A DNA stretch of 64,000 nt from Streptococcus oralis subsp. dentisani (lineage in GTDB: Bacteria; Bacillota; Bacilli; Lactobacillales; Streptococcaceae), in assembly GCF_002096335.1 (NCBI RefSeq), contig NZ_NCUW01000026.1:124001-188000 (forward strand), written 5' to 3'. The notes beneath the pieces were generated by a model, which made no database searches, was not told the origin of the DNA, and saw only the letters and a program-made list of their open reading frames with translations. Made by a program: the position numbers and the translations under genes. Each line of letters starts with the position of its first letter. Within the stretch, counting starts at the first letter, position 1. Positions 36,799-45,585 of the stretch are shown here, in pieces.

Positions 36799-38466
36799 CT
36801 ATTTTAATTGTTGATGAAGCAAATAATCAAATGAATTATATGCAGTTGCAATATTTTTTATTCGACCATCTTTTTCAATACCGAGATAGTCCCTCGTTCC
36901 TCCTTGACCTAAGATGCTCTTTGCTTCAGCTTTAATCATTTTTTTCAGTAAATCTCTCCATTCTTTGATTTTAGGATCCTTTTCATCATCTGGTAGGATA
37001 CTGGATAACCATTCACGAAAAGGGTGATCGATTTTGAAATAGAGCATTTCAACCATCTGATTAGTATAATTGTTGTTGGAGATATTCCTAATTTCTTTTA
37101 GATCCTCTATATAGCGTTTATATACTTTAGAAATGACAGTTTTTGTTTCTTCCACCACCTCATTAATACGTGGTACCCAACCACTCTCATTAAAATCAGC
37201 CAAAACTAAATCATTGATAAGTATAGAGTCAATAACTTCATCAGTTGGAAGCCATGAAGTAGCATTTCCATCGTCCTGCATACTAATGGAAATAATATTA
37301 AATAATCTATTTCCTATTGTGTCACCTATATCTCCTAGCCAATCAATAATTCCCGGTCTTCTAAAGTGCCCTGTTCTATCTTCTACTGCTAGCAAACCAA
37401 AAGACCGCCACAACGATTGATTCAAGAGGTGTTTCTTAGGAGTATAGCTATCTTTATTTTCTCCTGTAGTATTATACTTCCATGTTGTCATTGGCTCTAA
37501 AAAATTGTCCTGATGATTGATATCGGGTAATTTTACAATCTCAAAAGAGAAAGGCTTATTTAAATCATATTCTGGATCAATATAAATCCCTCTGCTCCAA
37601 ATCGTATACAGATTGGCTAAATCTGTACATTCACTACCAAACAAATAGCGATTAATATTATCAGCACTAGCAAATTCCCAACAGGGACATTGAATACTTT
37701 CTAAATTACCATAGTCATAGAATGGCAAGATACAATTTAGTAACAGCGTTTCAAATAAAGAAGTTCCCTGTATAAAAACTGCACCGATATCAAACAACCA
37801 GCCTTTTGACACTTTATATTTTTCTTTTCCAAAAATAACTTTATCGGATAATCCTGAGTACCCTTGAAAAGTTAAAAGCCATCGTGTAAGTTCGGAAGGA
37901 GTCAGTTGTTCTTTATTTTTACTATTCTTTGGGGAAAATAAGGCTAACTTATTCCCACTCTCTGAAATCGTTCTATTGATATTTTTCCCAGAAATACTGC
38001 TTGCTTTTGCTTTACTGATTCTATCTGCTGCAATATCCTCTTTTCTAACTTGAAAAAATGGATATTCCTCATCAAATAAGTAAAAGCGATCCCGCCATTT
38101 TTCTAGGTAATGATTAACAATGTCTGGGAACTTACCACTTTCCCAAAGATCTATCCATGTATCATATAAATCATCCTGATAGTCAGCAATATCAGATTCT
38201 TCCACAGACTCAATTTGTTTAAACCGCTCATCTACTGCCAGATACTCATAGACATTACCATCTGCATCAAAGCGTGAAAAAACAGTATGTAACACAGCCA
38301 GCAAAACTCGTAGCACAGCAAAATCTTGCGTTTTTGTATCTCCTGCTAAATCTTTGTACTGATGAGCATTTATAAACAATTCCTGCAAGGAAACTTCTTT
38401 TGTTGTTCCTTTTTCATCATAAACGACAGAAATCCAGGGTTCATCTAGCAAATTAAATCGACTCAT
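36799..38466 (-). CDS. cse1: Cascade large subunit Cse1 (Cas8e)
   Basis: A 555-residue Cas8e/CasA, which recognises the PAM and recruits Cas3. It begins FNLLDEPWISVVYDEKGTTK, the family signature, and ends in a four-helix-like region (about residues 420-555) as expected. It overlaps cas3 by 14 bases and is followed by cse2 after 7 bases. No damage is seen. Confidence 0.94.
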   Translation of the reverse strand: MSRFNLLDEPWISVVYDEKGTTKEVSLQELFINAHQYKDLAGDTKTQDFAVLRVLLAVLHTVFSRFDADGNVYEYLAVDERFKQIESVEESDIADYQDDLYDTWIDLWESGKFPDIVNHYLEKWRDRFYLFDEEYPFFQVRKEDIAADRISKAKASSISGKNINRTISESGNKLALFSPKNSKNKEQLTPSELTRWLLTFQGYSGLSDKVIFGKEKYKVSKGWLFDIGAVFIQGTSLFETLLLNCILPFYDYGNLESIQCPCWEFASADNINRYLFGSECTDLANLYTIWSRGIYIDPEYDLNKPFSFEIVKLPDINHQDNFLEPMTTWKYNTTGENKDSYTPKKHLLNQSLWRSFGLLAVEDRTGHFRRPGIIDWLGDIGDTIGNRLFNIISISMQDDGNATSWLPTDEVIDSILINDLVLADFNESGWVPRINEVVEETKTVISKVYKRYIEDLKEIRNISNNNYTNQMVEMLYFKIDHPFREWLSSILPDDEKDPKIKEWRDLLKKMIKAEAKSILGQGGTRDYLGIEKDGRIKNIATAYNSFDYLLHQQLK

Positions 38467-41233
38467 TCTTATTCAACCTCTCCGTTGTAATTCCATACTT
38501 TTTATCATATAAGAGTTTAAACCCATTGAGAATAAATTCATTGTTTTCATCAAAAATAATCCCGAGAGCTCCTTTTAACCACGATGAATTTCGCCATTGA
38601 CTTAAATAGCTGTTGTTATACCTTTCAAGTTCTTCAATAGTTTGGTCAATATTATAGCCCTTGGATAAACTCATCGGAAGTCGTAAAGTATTTTGTGCTA
38701 CTTTTTTAGCGACCAAAGGATTATCAATATTCTGAGATATATCTTGATTTTCAATAAATAAGCTATAGCCATCAGACATTTTCTTTAAAGCAATCACTTC
38801 AATTGTATCTTCAACATCACGAACCTGAGCATTAGATTTTTCTTCACTATCGTTTGGATGCAGGTTCTTCAACCAGCCAATCAGACTATTGTTTCTATGT
38901 CTCGATATTTTTAAGATAGGATCATCGATACGGTATGTTCTCGCCTTTGTTTCCTTATTCTTAATCGTGACATCATGCTCCGTCTTAGCATCTAAATATT
39001 TTTGCTGAAATTCCTGACTTGAAAACTCAATTGTAAAATCTGGACTATAAACTTTCTGGACTAATGGTGAAATATCATCTGGTAATCTCATGATATCTGG
39101 TAAAAAGTGCTGAGTTCTGGCTAACAGATAATCACCATAAACAAAACTACTTCCTTCTTCAAAATCCAACTCTTCGGAAGTTCCTAAAACATAAAACCTA
39201 GCTATTTCATGCTTTTGAGGCCGTTCTATTTGGTGTCGATGAAGTCGTCCAATACGTTGTATTAGCAAGTCCATAGGTGCCAGATCACTTATCATCACAT
39301 CGAAGTCAATATCCAAGGATTGCTCAATCACCTGAGTTCCAATGATAACTTTCTTATGTGGACGTTCTACATTTTTTCCGATTTGTTGTAATAATTCTTT
39401 CTCTTTTTGGATTCTTTCGGTCGCAATAAAACTGGAATGAAGCAATTCTACCATATCATCTCTAAAAATTTCCGAAAAGTTTCTTGCCAACTCTTGGGAT
39501 CTTCTCACTGTATTGACAATGATTCCAACTACTCCACCGCCCTCAAGGCCATCTTTAACCGTTCCCAATAACAGCTCTTCTTGTAAACGAATGATGTGAA
39601 TGTCTTTTATGTTTTGCTTATTGAATGTTGTAACTTGATGAATCTCTGAGCCATCATTATAAGTGATTAAAGGATAAGCGTCTGTCTTTAATTGGTCCGT
39701 ATTTTCAATATCTCGCCATTTGAGCCCCATCCCAGACATATAGCTTTTAAGGATATTTTCTCTTTGTTGAGAAGGTAATGTTGCTGACAAAATGACTACT
39801 GGAACGCCATAGGCTCCCATCCATTTTATCGCCGCCATCAAATATTGACTCATATAAGCATCATAGGCGTGAACTTCATCAATAATAACAACCTTTTTAC
39901 TAAAACTTAGATGACGTAAAGCTAAATGTTTTTGTTTCAATGCTAACATTAAGAACTGATCAACAGTCCCCACTACAAAATCATCTAAAGCTGAAGTCTT
40001 TCTCCCAGAAAACCATTCATTAATGATAACACTACCATTTTCTACATCGTCAAAATTAAATGTATTAGCTTTAAGTTTTAAAAAATCTTCGTTTAGAGCT
40101 GCTTTCCCGTGTACCAACTGAATAGATAGTATGTCTTCAGAATCATCTTTTAAACTTTCAACCCATTTTTCAATACGATTAAAAATTCCATTCGATGTCG
40201 CCTGAGTTGGTAAACCAAAAAAAAGACCGCTTCTTCCCGTCTTAGTAGCTAACTGCTCCGCTGTAATCAATGAAGCTTCTGTCTTCCCTAACCCCATTGG
40301 TGCTTCTAGAACTACAATCCCAGGTTTAGATATTTGAGTAATAACATGAGATAAGATTGATTGAACATTATTAGGTTCAAATCCAAATCTTTCCTTATAG
40401 AGACTATCTGGTTTTGAGATATATTTAGGTTGCCACAAACTAGTTTTTTTCCACCTTTCAAACCCATCTTGAAGGCGTCTTGACTTATCTACCTCCTCTT
40501 TTTCATTGACACTTAATAAAGGAAAGTAGTTCTCATTACTAGCAATCCAGTCAGCCATAATCAGCAATCCTGATAAGATAACTTGGGCTGGCTGTTTAAT
40601 TTTAGGAAGCTCTTTCACAGAGTCAAACCCACACTCCTCTATAGCACAGTTGAAGATTTCTTTTTGAACCAAATCCCAGTTCTTATGGATAGCACTCTCC
40701 TTACTTTCATTTTGAAAATAGTTTGAAAGATAGCTCCCTTGATTTTTTACATCCTCAATCGTATCAATCGGTCGTCCATGGTGTCCACCAATAATAGTCG
40801 AAATATCCTCTTGAACACCATAACTAGATAGCAAATATTGACCTGCAAGGCTATGATGACTCTTTTTCGGTGATGATAGTTGAAGTGAACTAATTTTAGT
40901 AAATCCTGACTGCTCCAATTTTTCTAATAGTTGAATATCCAAATCATCTGAATTTGCAAATCCTCTTTGAGTTTGAAAGGCTGGAGTTGCTTTCCCGATA
41001 TCATGAACAGCAGCTAAAAATTGTGCAAGTCGTTTCCCTAAATCTCCATCATATGTTGCTGAATCCAGAGAATCCTCAATCAGTTTTTTTTGCCCCTCAC
41101 TTAACCAATGCTCCCAGAGAAGTCCAGTTATATTTTTTGTATCTTCTAGATGCTGAGACAAGGGTAACCAAAAAAATCTACCATTTTCTTCCTTTTTCTT
41201 AGCCCAAAGCGTATCGGACTTTTTCTTAGACAT
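38453..41233 (-). CDS. cas3: CRISPR-associated nuclease/helicase Cas3
   Basis: A 926-residue Cas3, which unwinds and degrades the target once Cascade is bound. The HD nuclease is N-terminal (H77-D78 in AAVHDIGKATPAF, then KSHHSLAGQY and GGHHGRP). The SF2 helicase follows with APMGLGKTEASL, DEVH-type IIDEVHAYDAYM, ILSATLP and the motif VI region IQRIGRLHRHQ. It is the first gene of the cas operon, with a promoter and AAGGGG ribosome binding site just upstream. All motifs look intact, so interference should be active. Confidence 0.96.
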   Translation of the reverse strand: MSKKKSDTLWAKKKEENGRFFWLPLSQHLEDTKNITGLLWEHWLSEGQKKLIEDSLDSATYDGDLGKRLAQFLAAVHDIGKATPAFQTQRGFANSDDLDIQLLEKLEQSGFTKISSLQLSSPKKSHHSLAGQYLLSSYGVQEDISTIIGGHHGRPIDTIEDVKNQGSYLSNYFQNESKESAIHKNWDLVQKEIFNCAIEECGFDSVKELPKIKQPAQVILSGLLIMADWIASNENYFPLLSVNEKEEVDKSRRLQDGFERWKKTSLWQPKYISKPDSLYKERFGFEPNNVQSILSHVITQISKPGIVVLEAPMGLGKTEASLITAEQLATKTGRSGLFFGLPTQATSNGIFNRIEKWVESLKDDSEDILSIQLVHGKAALNEDFLKLKANTFNFDDVENGSVIINEWFSGRKTSALDDFVVGTVDQFLMLALKQKHLALRHLSFSKKVVIIDEVHAYDAYMSQYLMAAIKWMGAYGVPVVILSATLPSQQRENILKSYMSGMGLKWRDIENTDQLKTDAYPLITYNDGSEIHQVTTFNKQNIKDIHIIRLQEELLLGTVKDGLEGGGVVGIIVNTVRRSQELARNFSEIFRDDMVELLHSSFIATERIQKEKELLQQIGKNVERPHKKVIIGTQVIEQSLDIDFDVMISDLAPMDLLIQRIGRLHRHQIERPQKHEIARFYVLGTSEELDFEEGSSFVYGDYLLARTQHFLPDIMRLPDDISPLVQKVYSPDFTIEFSSQEFQQKYLDAKTEHDVTIKNKETKARTYRIDDPILKISRHRNNSLIGWLKNLHPNDSEEKSNAQVRDVEDTIEVIALKKMSDGYSLFIENQDISQNIDNPLVAKKVAQNTLRLPMSLSKGYNIDQTIEELERYNNSYLSQWRNSSWLKGALGIIFDENNEFILNGFKLLYDKKYGITTERLNKNESI

Positions 41234-41271
41234 GATTCATCCCCTTTTCATCCCATTTTATATACTTCCAT

Positions 41272-41301
41272 TTTATACCTAAAAGTTTTAAAATACAACA
41301 A
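41272..41301 (-). promoter_or_regulatory. Candidate cas operon promoter
   Basis: On the minus strand TTGTTG (41296-41301), an 18-base spacer and TATAAA (41272-41277), about 40 bases before the cas3 start. A second TATAAAATGG follows closely, so the exact -10 is uncertain. Confidence 0.55.
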
Positions 41302-41594
41302 CAAACATGGAAGGGGTTACAAACATATGCTATTTTCTAAAGTAGTGTAAACATAAGAATGGGAAAATCCTTTTTAGAGGAGTTTTAAAACATTACTAGA
41401 ATGATCTTTATTACTATAAAACCATTCACCATAGAATTACTTCACTTTCATACCCTAAAGTAAGAAATGGATGATATTTCCCTTGAATTAACTGTAAAGG
41501 ATTGTATTATTGAAAAACGACTATATTAGTTATGAGGCATAATAACAAGGAAAGTAATAATCATAATGGGGACATTCTCTGTGATTCAAATATC
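41302..41594. other. AT-rich gap between cas3 and mvaA without a recognised gene
   Basis: About 290 bases with only short open frames. I recognise no coding remnant or insertion-sequence end. It joins the cas promoter region to the mvaA terminator, and the right-hand insertion boundary may lie in or near it. Confidence 0.45.
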
Positions 41595-41625
41595 AAAAAA
41601 AGAGAGAATAATGTAATCCTCTCTT
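41595..41625 (-). terminator. Terminator downstream of mvaA
   Basis: AAGAGAG (41600-41606) pairs with CTCTCTT (41619-41625). On the minus strand a run of seven T follows. It lies about 90 bases after the mvaA stop codon. Confidence 0.75.
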
Positions 41626-41716
41626 GTTCATCGTTATATGTGAGACTTTTCAATTGACAATGAATTTGTTTTCCCTATGTTTCATTTTTTGAGACTAATA
41701 CCACGGTTTCAACTGG

Positions 41717-42991
41717 TTAAGAGCGCCAGTCTTTTAAAAATTGCTGAGCTCTCTCTAAGTTAAAGGTTTTATCTGCGATGAGGCGCTCAACGAGGGGAGC
41801 AACCTCGGTCTCACTAGCACCAGCTAGGAGAGCTAGGGATTTGGCCTGCAATTTCATGTGACCTTGCTGGATGCCCGTACTGACCAAGGCTTTGAGGGCC
41901 GCAAAGTTTTGGGCGAGACCGATAGAAACGATGACTTGTGCAAGTTCCTTAGCAGAAGGATTTCCCAGTAGCTCGTGACTAAGAGCTACACGTGGGTTGA
42001 GACCGATTGAGCCACCCTTGGTCGCTACAGGCATAGGTAGGGTCATCTCACCGACCAATTCTTCTCTTTCCATGTCCAGCTTCCATTGACTAAGACCTTG
42101 ATAGCGTCTATCTCGACTGGCAAAGGCATGAGCCCCAGCTTCGATAGCACGCCAGTCATTACCCGTGGCGATTAAAATGGCATCGATACCATTAAAAATC
42201 CCTTTATTGTGAGTAGCCGCTCGATAAGGATCAGCCTGCGCAAACTGGCTAGCCAAAGCCATCTTCTCTGCAATTTCACGTCCTTGGTCCTTTTGAGGGT
42301 TCAAGTACCTAAAGGCAATACGACAACTTGCTGTCACTAGAGAATCGGTCGCATAGTTGGATAAAATTCCCATGAGACTCTGTCCCTGACTGAGTTCTTC
42401 CAAGACTGGTTTCAAGGCTTCTAGAATGGTGTTGAGCATATTGGCTCCCATGGCTTCCTGGGTATCGACATGGAGATAAACAACGAGAAAGTCTGTTTCA
42501 CCTTTGATCTGCTCTACATGCAAATCACGCGCCCCACCTCCTCGTTTAACGATAGAAGGATAGGCTTGATTAGCAAGTTCCAAGAGTTCCGCTTTCTTGC
42601 TGATAATCTTCGCTTGCGCTTGTTCAGGATCAGTAACTTGATAAAGGGCTATCTGACCAATCATCTGGCGCTGATGCACTTGAGCAGTAAAACCGCCTGC
42701 TCGCTTGATGATTTTGCTGGCATAGCTGGCCGCAGCAACCACTGAGGGTTCTTCTGTCACATAGGGAACTGTGTAGTCCTGACCGTTCACCAAAAGTTCT
42801 GGAATGATGGAATAAGGCAGAGAAAAAGTTCCTACCACATTCTCACTCAGCTGGTCTGCAACAGCCAAGCTGACTTGTTCATCCTGCTCCAGACTCCTTT
42901 GCTTTTCAGGACTAAGGAGCGCCTGAGCTCGCAACAACTCAAGGCGCTCATGGTATGATTTTTTAGAAAATCCATTCCAACTTTTCTTCAT
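41717..42991 (-). CDS. mvaA: Hydroxymethylglutaryl-CoA reductase (class II)
   Basis: Reduces HMG-CoA to mevalonate, the committed step of the mevalonate route to isoprenoids used for wall-lipid carriers. The 424-residue protein has SENVVGTFSLPYSIIPELLV (substrate loop with catalytic Glu), ATGNDWRAIEAGAHAFA and GLNPRVALSHELLGNPSA, all typical of bacterial class II enzymes. Its start overlaps the mvaS stop (TAATG). Its C-terminal end, ERAQQFLKDWRS, differs from the remnant at 30465-30602, so this 3' end may have arrived with the CRISPR-Cas segment. Confidence 0.95.
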   Translation of the reverse strand: MKKSWNGFSKKSYHERLELLRAQALLSPEKQRSLEQDEQVSLAVADQLSENVVGTFSLPYSIIPELLVNGQDYTVPYVTEEPSVVAAASYASKIIKRAGGFTAQVHQRQMIGQIALYQVTDPEQAQAKIISKKAELLELANQAYPSIVKRGGGARDLHVEQIKGETDFLVVYLHVDTQEAMGANMLNTILEALKPVLEELSQGQSLMGILSNYATDSLVTASCRIAFRYLNPQKDQGREIAEKMALASQFAQADPYRAATHNKGIFNGIDAILIATGNDWRAIEAGAHAFASRDRRYQGLSQWKLDMEREELVGEMTLPMPVATKGGSIGLNPRVALSHELLGNPSAKELAQVIVSIGLAQNFAALKALVSTGIQQGHMKLQAKSLALLAGASETEVAPLVERLIADKTFNLERAQQFLKDWRS

Positions 42992-44163
42992 TATTTTTCA
43001 ACCTTGCTATATCGGCGTTGGTGGTCGACAATTTCAACCAAGGCATAGTCTTGATGTTCATAAGCTGCAAATTGGGCTGAACCAGATTCATCCAACTGCA
43101 CCTCTTCGAAGAAGACTTTTTCATAGTCTGCAACAGATAAGACTGTACGCTGCTGGAGTTTGCTCAAGCGCTCTTTGTCTAGATAGGCCTCATAGCCTTC
43201 GACCAATTCACCACTAAAGAACTCTGAAACAGCTCCACTTCCGTAACTGTAGAGGGCAATTTTATCGCCAGCCTTCAAATTATCTGCATTTTCCAAAAGG
43301 GAGAGGAGTCCGAGGAAGAGGGAACCTGTATAGATATTCCCAATCATCTGACTGTAGAGAATTGATTTGTCAAAGTTTTCTTGCAAACTATCCTGTTTTT
43401 CTTGAGATAGAGTCTTGTCCATCATCTTGCGCAAGCCTTTTAGGGCCAGCTTAGGATAAGGTAAGTGGAAACAGATGGCTGCAAAATCACCTATGGTCCA
43501 ATCGTAGCGCTTCTTGTATTCATCCCAAGTCGTCGTGAGACTATCCAGATACTGCTGGGTTGAATAAACACCATTGACATAAGGAGTCGTTGAGTAGTTT
43601 GGTCGCCAGAAATCCATGATGTCACGAGTTTGAGCAACATTATCATTGTTAAAGGCCATAATGCGCGGATTTTTTGTGATTAGCATCGCTACACTTCCAA
43701 CTCCCTGGGTGGGCTCACCCGGAGTCCCCACACCATACTTGGCAATATCACTGGCAATGACTAGGACTTTTGATTCTGGAGAATTTTCCACATGTAACTT
43801 GGCATAATGGAGGGCAGCTGTTGCTCCATAGCAGGCTTCCTTGATTTCAAAGCTACGGGCGAAAGGCTGTATGCCTAATAGACCATGAACAAAGACTGCT
43901 GCCGCCTTACTCTGGTCAATTCCTGACTCAGTCGCCACGATGACCATGTCGATTTCTTCTTTTTCTTTGTCTGTTAAAATAGAGTTGCTGGCACTAGCAG
44001 CCAAGGTAACAATGTCCTCAGTCAGTGGTGCAATACTAATTTCATTTAACAAGAGTCCCTTGCTAAATTTTTCGGGATCAACTCCCCTTGCTTCTGCTAG
44101 GTCTTGTAATTTCAAGACATATTGACTGGTTGCAAAACCAATCTTATCAATACCGATTGTCAT
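42991..44163 (-). CDS. mvaS: Hydroxymethylglutaryl-CoA synthase
   Basis: Condenses acetyl-CoA with acetoacetyl-CoA to form HMG-CoA. The 390-residue thiolase-fold protein starts MTIGIDKIGFATSQYVLKL and carries the nucleophilic Cys in FEIKEACYGATAAL. The start at 44163 follows AGAGG; an in-frame Met 14 codons upstream has no good site. It is translationally coupled to mvaA by a TAATG overlap. A minus-strand TGTGATAAAAT just upstream is the likely extended -10. Confidence 0.95.
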   Translation of the reverse strand: MTIGIDKIGFATSQYVLKLQDLAEARGVDPEKFSKGLLLNEISIAPLTEDIVTLAASASNSILTDKEKEEIDMVIVATESGIDQSKAAAVFVHGLLGIQPFARSFEIKEACYGATAALHYAKLHVENSPESKVLVIASDIAKYGVGTPGEPTQGVGSVAMLITKNPRIMAFNNDNVAQTRDIMDFWRPNYSTTPYVNGVYSTQQYLDSLTTTWDEYKKRYDWTIGDFAAICFHLPYPKLALKGLRKMMDKTLSQEKQDSLQENFDKSILYSQMIGNIYTGSLFLGLLSLLENADNLKAGDKIALYSYGSGAVSEFFSGELVEGYEAYLDKERLSKLQQRTVLSVADYEKVFFEEVQLDESGSAQFAAYEHQDYALVEIVDHQRRYSKVEK

Positions 44164-44235
44164 ATTTACCTCTGTATTTTCATTCATTGTAAAAAATCGT
44201 TTCATTCTATTTTATCACAAATAGGGGCAAAAGAG

Positions 44236-44266
44236 AGAAAAAAGACTTGATTCACCAAATCAAGCC
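44236..44266 (-). terminator. Terminator of the ThrE-type exporter pair
   Basis: CTTGATT (44246-44252) pairs with AATCAAG (44258-44264), followed on the minus strand by six T. It lies directly after the stop at 44282. Confidence 0.85.
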
Positions 44267-44281
44267 TTTTCTTTGACAGCC

Positions 44282-44737
44282 TTAGGAGGAGATTCCTCTC
44301 TGTTTTCGAATGTAGTAATAAATCTTTAAAATCACCGTTCCACTAGCCATTCCGATAGAAATGACTAGAGCTAACATAACCACCAAGGTCGCGCTGGCAA
44401 TAGCATGGCTGTAATCGCCTGTCACAAAGAAAGCTGTCGTTCGATAGGATAAATAACCTGGTACCAAGGGGGCAAGAATAGCCAAGACAAAAACCACTGC
44501 TGGTGTCTTATAGAGAATACTTAAAATCTGGCTGATACAAGAACCAATCACCGCTGCGATAAAGGTTGCAACGATGACATTGGTTGGTTCTTTGAGTACG
44601 AGATAGAGGAGCCAAACGCCCATTCCGAGAATACCACCAGGAAGGAGCATGGAGCGTTGGACATTCAGTACGATTAAAAAGGTGATAATGGCGAGCAAAC
44701 TCGCAACTGCTTGGAGTAAAATACTTGTTAGAGTCAT
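44282..44737 (-). CDS. Threonine/serine exporter family protein, small subunit (ThrE_2/DUF3815)
   Basis: A 151-residue membrane protein with four to five hydrophobic segments and the ThrE_2 hallmark AILAPLVPGYLSYRTTAFFVTGD. It corresponds to the C-terminal half of ThrE-type exporters. It starts 1 base after the stop of the larger subunit gene, so the two halves are co-translated and probably form one transporter. The substrate (threonine or serine) is inferred from the family only. Confidence 0.87.
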   Translation of the reverse strand: MTLTSILLQAVASLLAIITFLIVLNVQRSMLLPGGILGMGVWLLYLVLKEPTNVIVATFIAAVIGSCISQILSILYKTPAVVFVLAILAPLVPGYLSYRTTAFFVTGDYSHAIASATLVVMLALVISIGMASGTVILKIYYYIRKQRGISS

Positions 44738-44738
44738 C

Positions 44739-45497
44739 TTATGTCATCAAAACCAGGGCGACAGAGGTGCCAGCCCCTAAAGCGAGGGTAATGAGCAAAG
44801 ATTCGAACATCTTGCTCATACCAGAGTTGATATGGTTGGTCATGATATCCCGTACCGCATTTGTCAGAGCAATCCCTGGAACAAAGGGCATGACGGCTCC
44901 TGCTATGATCAGGTCTGCCGTCGAAGGAAATCCAGTATAGCGGGCCCAGAACTGGGCGATCAATCCGAAAACAAAGGCACCCGCAAAGGCTGTTACAAAT
45001 GGAATTCGGACAAACTTCTCTACATAAAGAGAGAAGGCAAATCCAAATAAGGTCGCAATAGCTGCGCCAAAAGCGTCATAGACATTGCCCCCAAACATAA
45101 TCGAGAAGAAAGGGGCACTGAGAGTCGCTGCTACAGTCACTTGGAACTTGGTATAAGGAAGGGCTTGGTTTCTGATTTCCTTCAGCTTTTTAAAGGCTGT
45201 CGAGAGATCAATCTGCCCACCCACAAGCTCCCGTGATACTTGGTTGACATCGCAAACTTTTTCAATATTATAAGAGGATGAGGTCACCCGTTTCATCCGA
45301 GAAATATTGGTGTTTTCGATAGAAAAGAAAATAGCAGCGGGCATGGCAAGAACATTGCAATCCATAATTCCTTGTGAATGGGCAATACGGATCATGGTAT
45401 CCTCAACCCGATGAATCTCCGAACCACTTTTCAAGAGAATGGTTCCTGCTAGCATAATGACATCAATGATGGCATTTAACTCTCTCGATTCGTCCAT
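44739..45497 (-). CDS. Threonine/serine exporter family protein, large subunit (ThrE/DUF1212)
   Basis: A 252-residue protein. The soluble N-terminal DUF1212 part (residues 1-120, with LLKSGSEIHRVEDTMIRIAHSQG) is followed by about five membrane segments ending in the AVMPFVPGIALTNAVRDIM motif. It is the N-terminal half of the split ThrE exporter. An 11-bp palindrome overlaps its probable -10 at 45526-45551. Confidence 0.87.
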   Translation of the reverse strand: MDESRELNAIIDVIMLAGTILLKSGSEIHRVEDTMIRIAHSQGIMDCNVLAMPAAIFFSIENTNISRMKRVTSSSYNIEKVCDVNQVSRELVGGQIDLSTAFKKLKEIRNQALPYTKFQVTVAATLSAPFFSIMFGGNVYDAFGAAIATLFGFAFSLYVEKFVRIPFVTAFAGAFVFGLIAQFWARYTGFPSTADLIIAGAVMPFVPGIALTNAVRDIMTNHINSGMSKMFESLLITLALGAGTSVALVLMT

Positions 45498-45525
45498 TTT
45501 CTCCTCCTTTTTTCTACTCCCTATA

Positions 45526-45551
45526 TTTTATCACAAAATCTTGTGATAAAA
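45526..45551 (-). promoter_or_regulatory. Palindrome over the ThrE-pair promoter
   Basis: TTTTATCACAA (45526-45536) and TTGTGATAAAA (45541-45551) form a perfect 11-bp inverted repeat. On the minus strand TGTGATAAAATA looks like an extended -10. The palindrome also touches the T-tract of the stkP terminator. Confidence 0.5.
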
Positions 45552-45582
45552 AAATCTTTGTCATGAAATCATGACAAAGATT
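45546..45582 (-). terminator. Terminator of stkP
   Basis: A 13-bp stem, AATCTTTGTCATG (45553-45565) with CATGACAAAGATT (45570-45582), followed by seven T on the minus strand, just after the stkP stop. Confidence 0.92.
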
Positions 45583-45585
45583 CAT

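Noticed and set aside
41399..41462. A 20-codon open frame in the cas3-mvaA gap
   Set aside because: It is short, lacks a ribosome binding site and resembles nothing I know.
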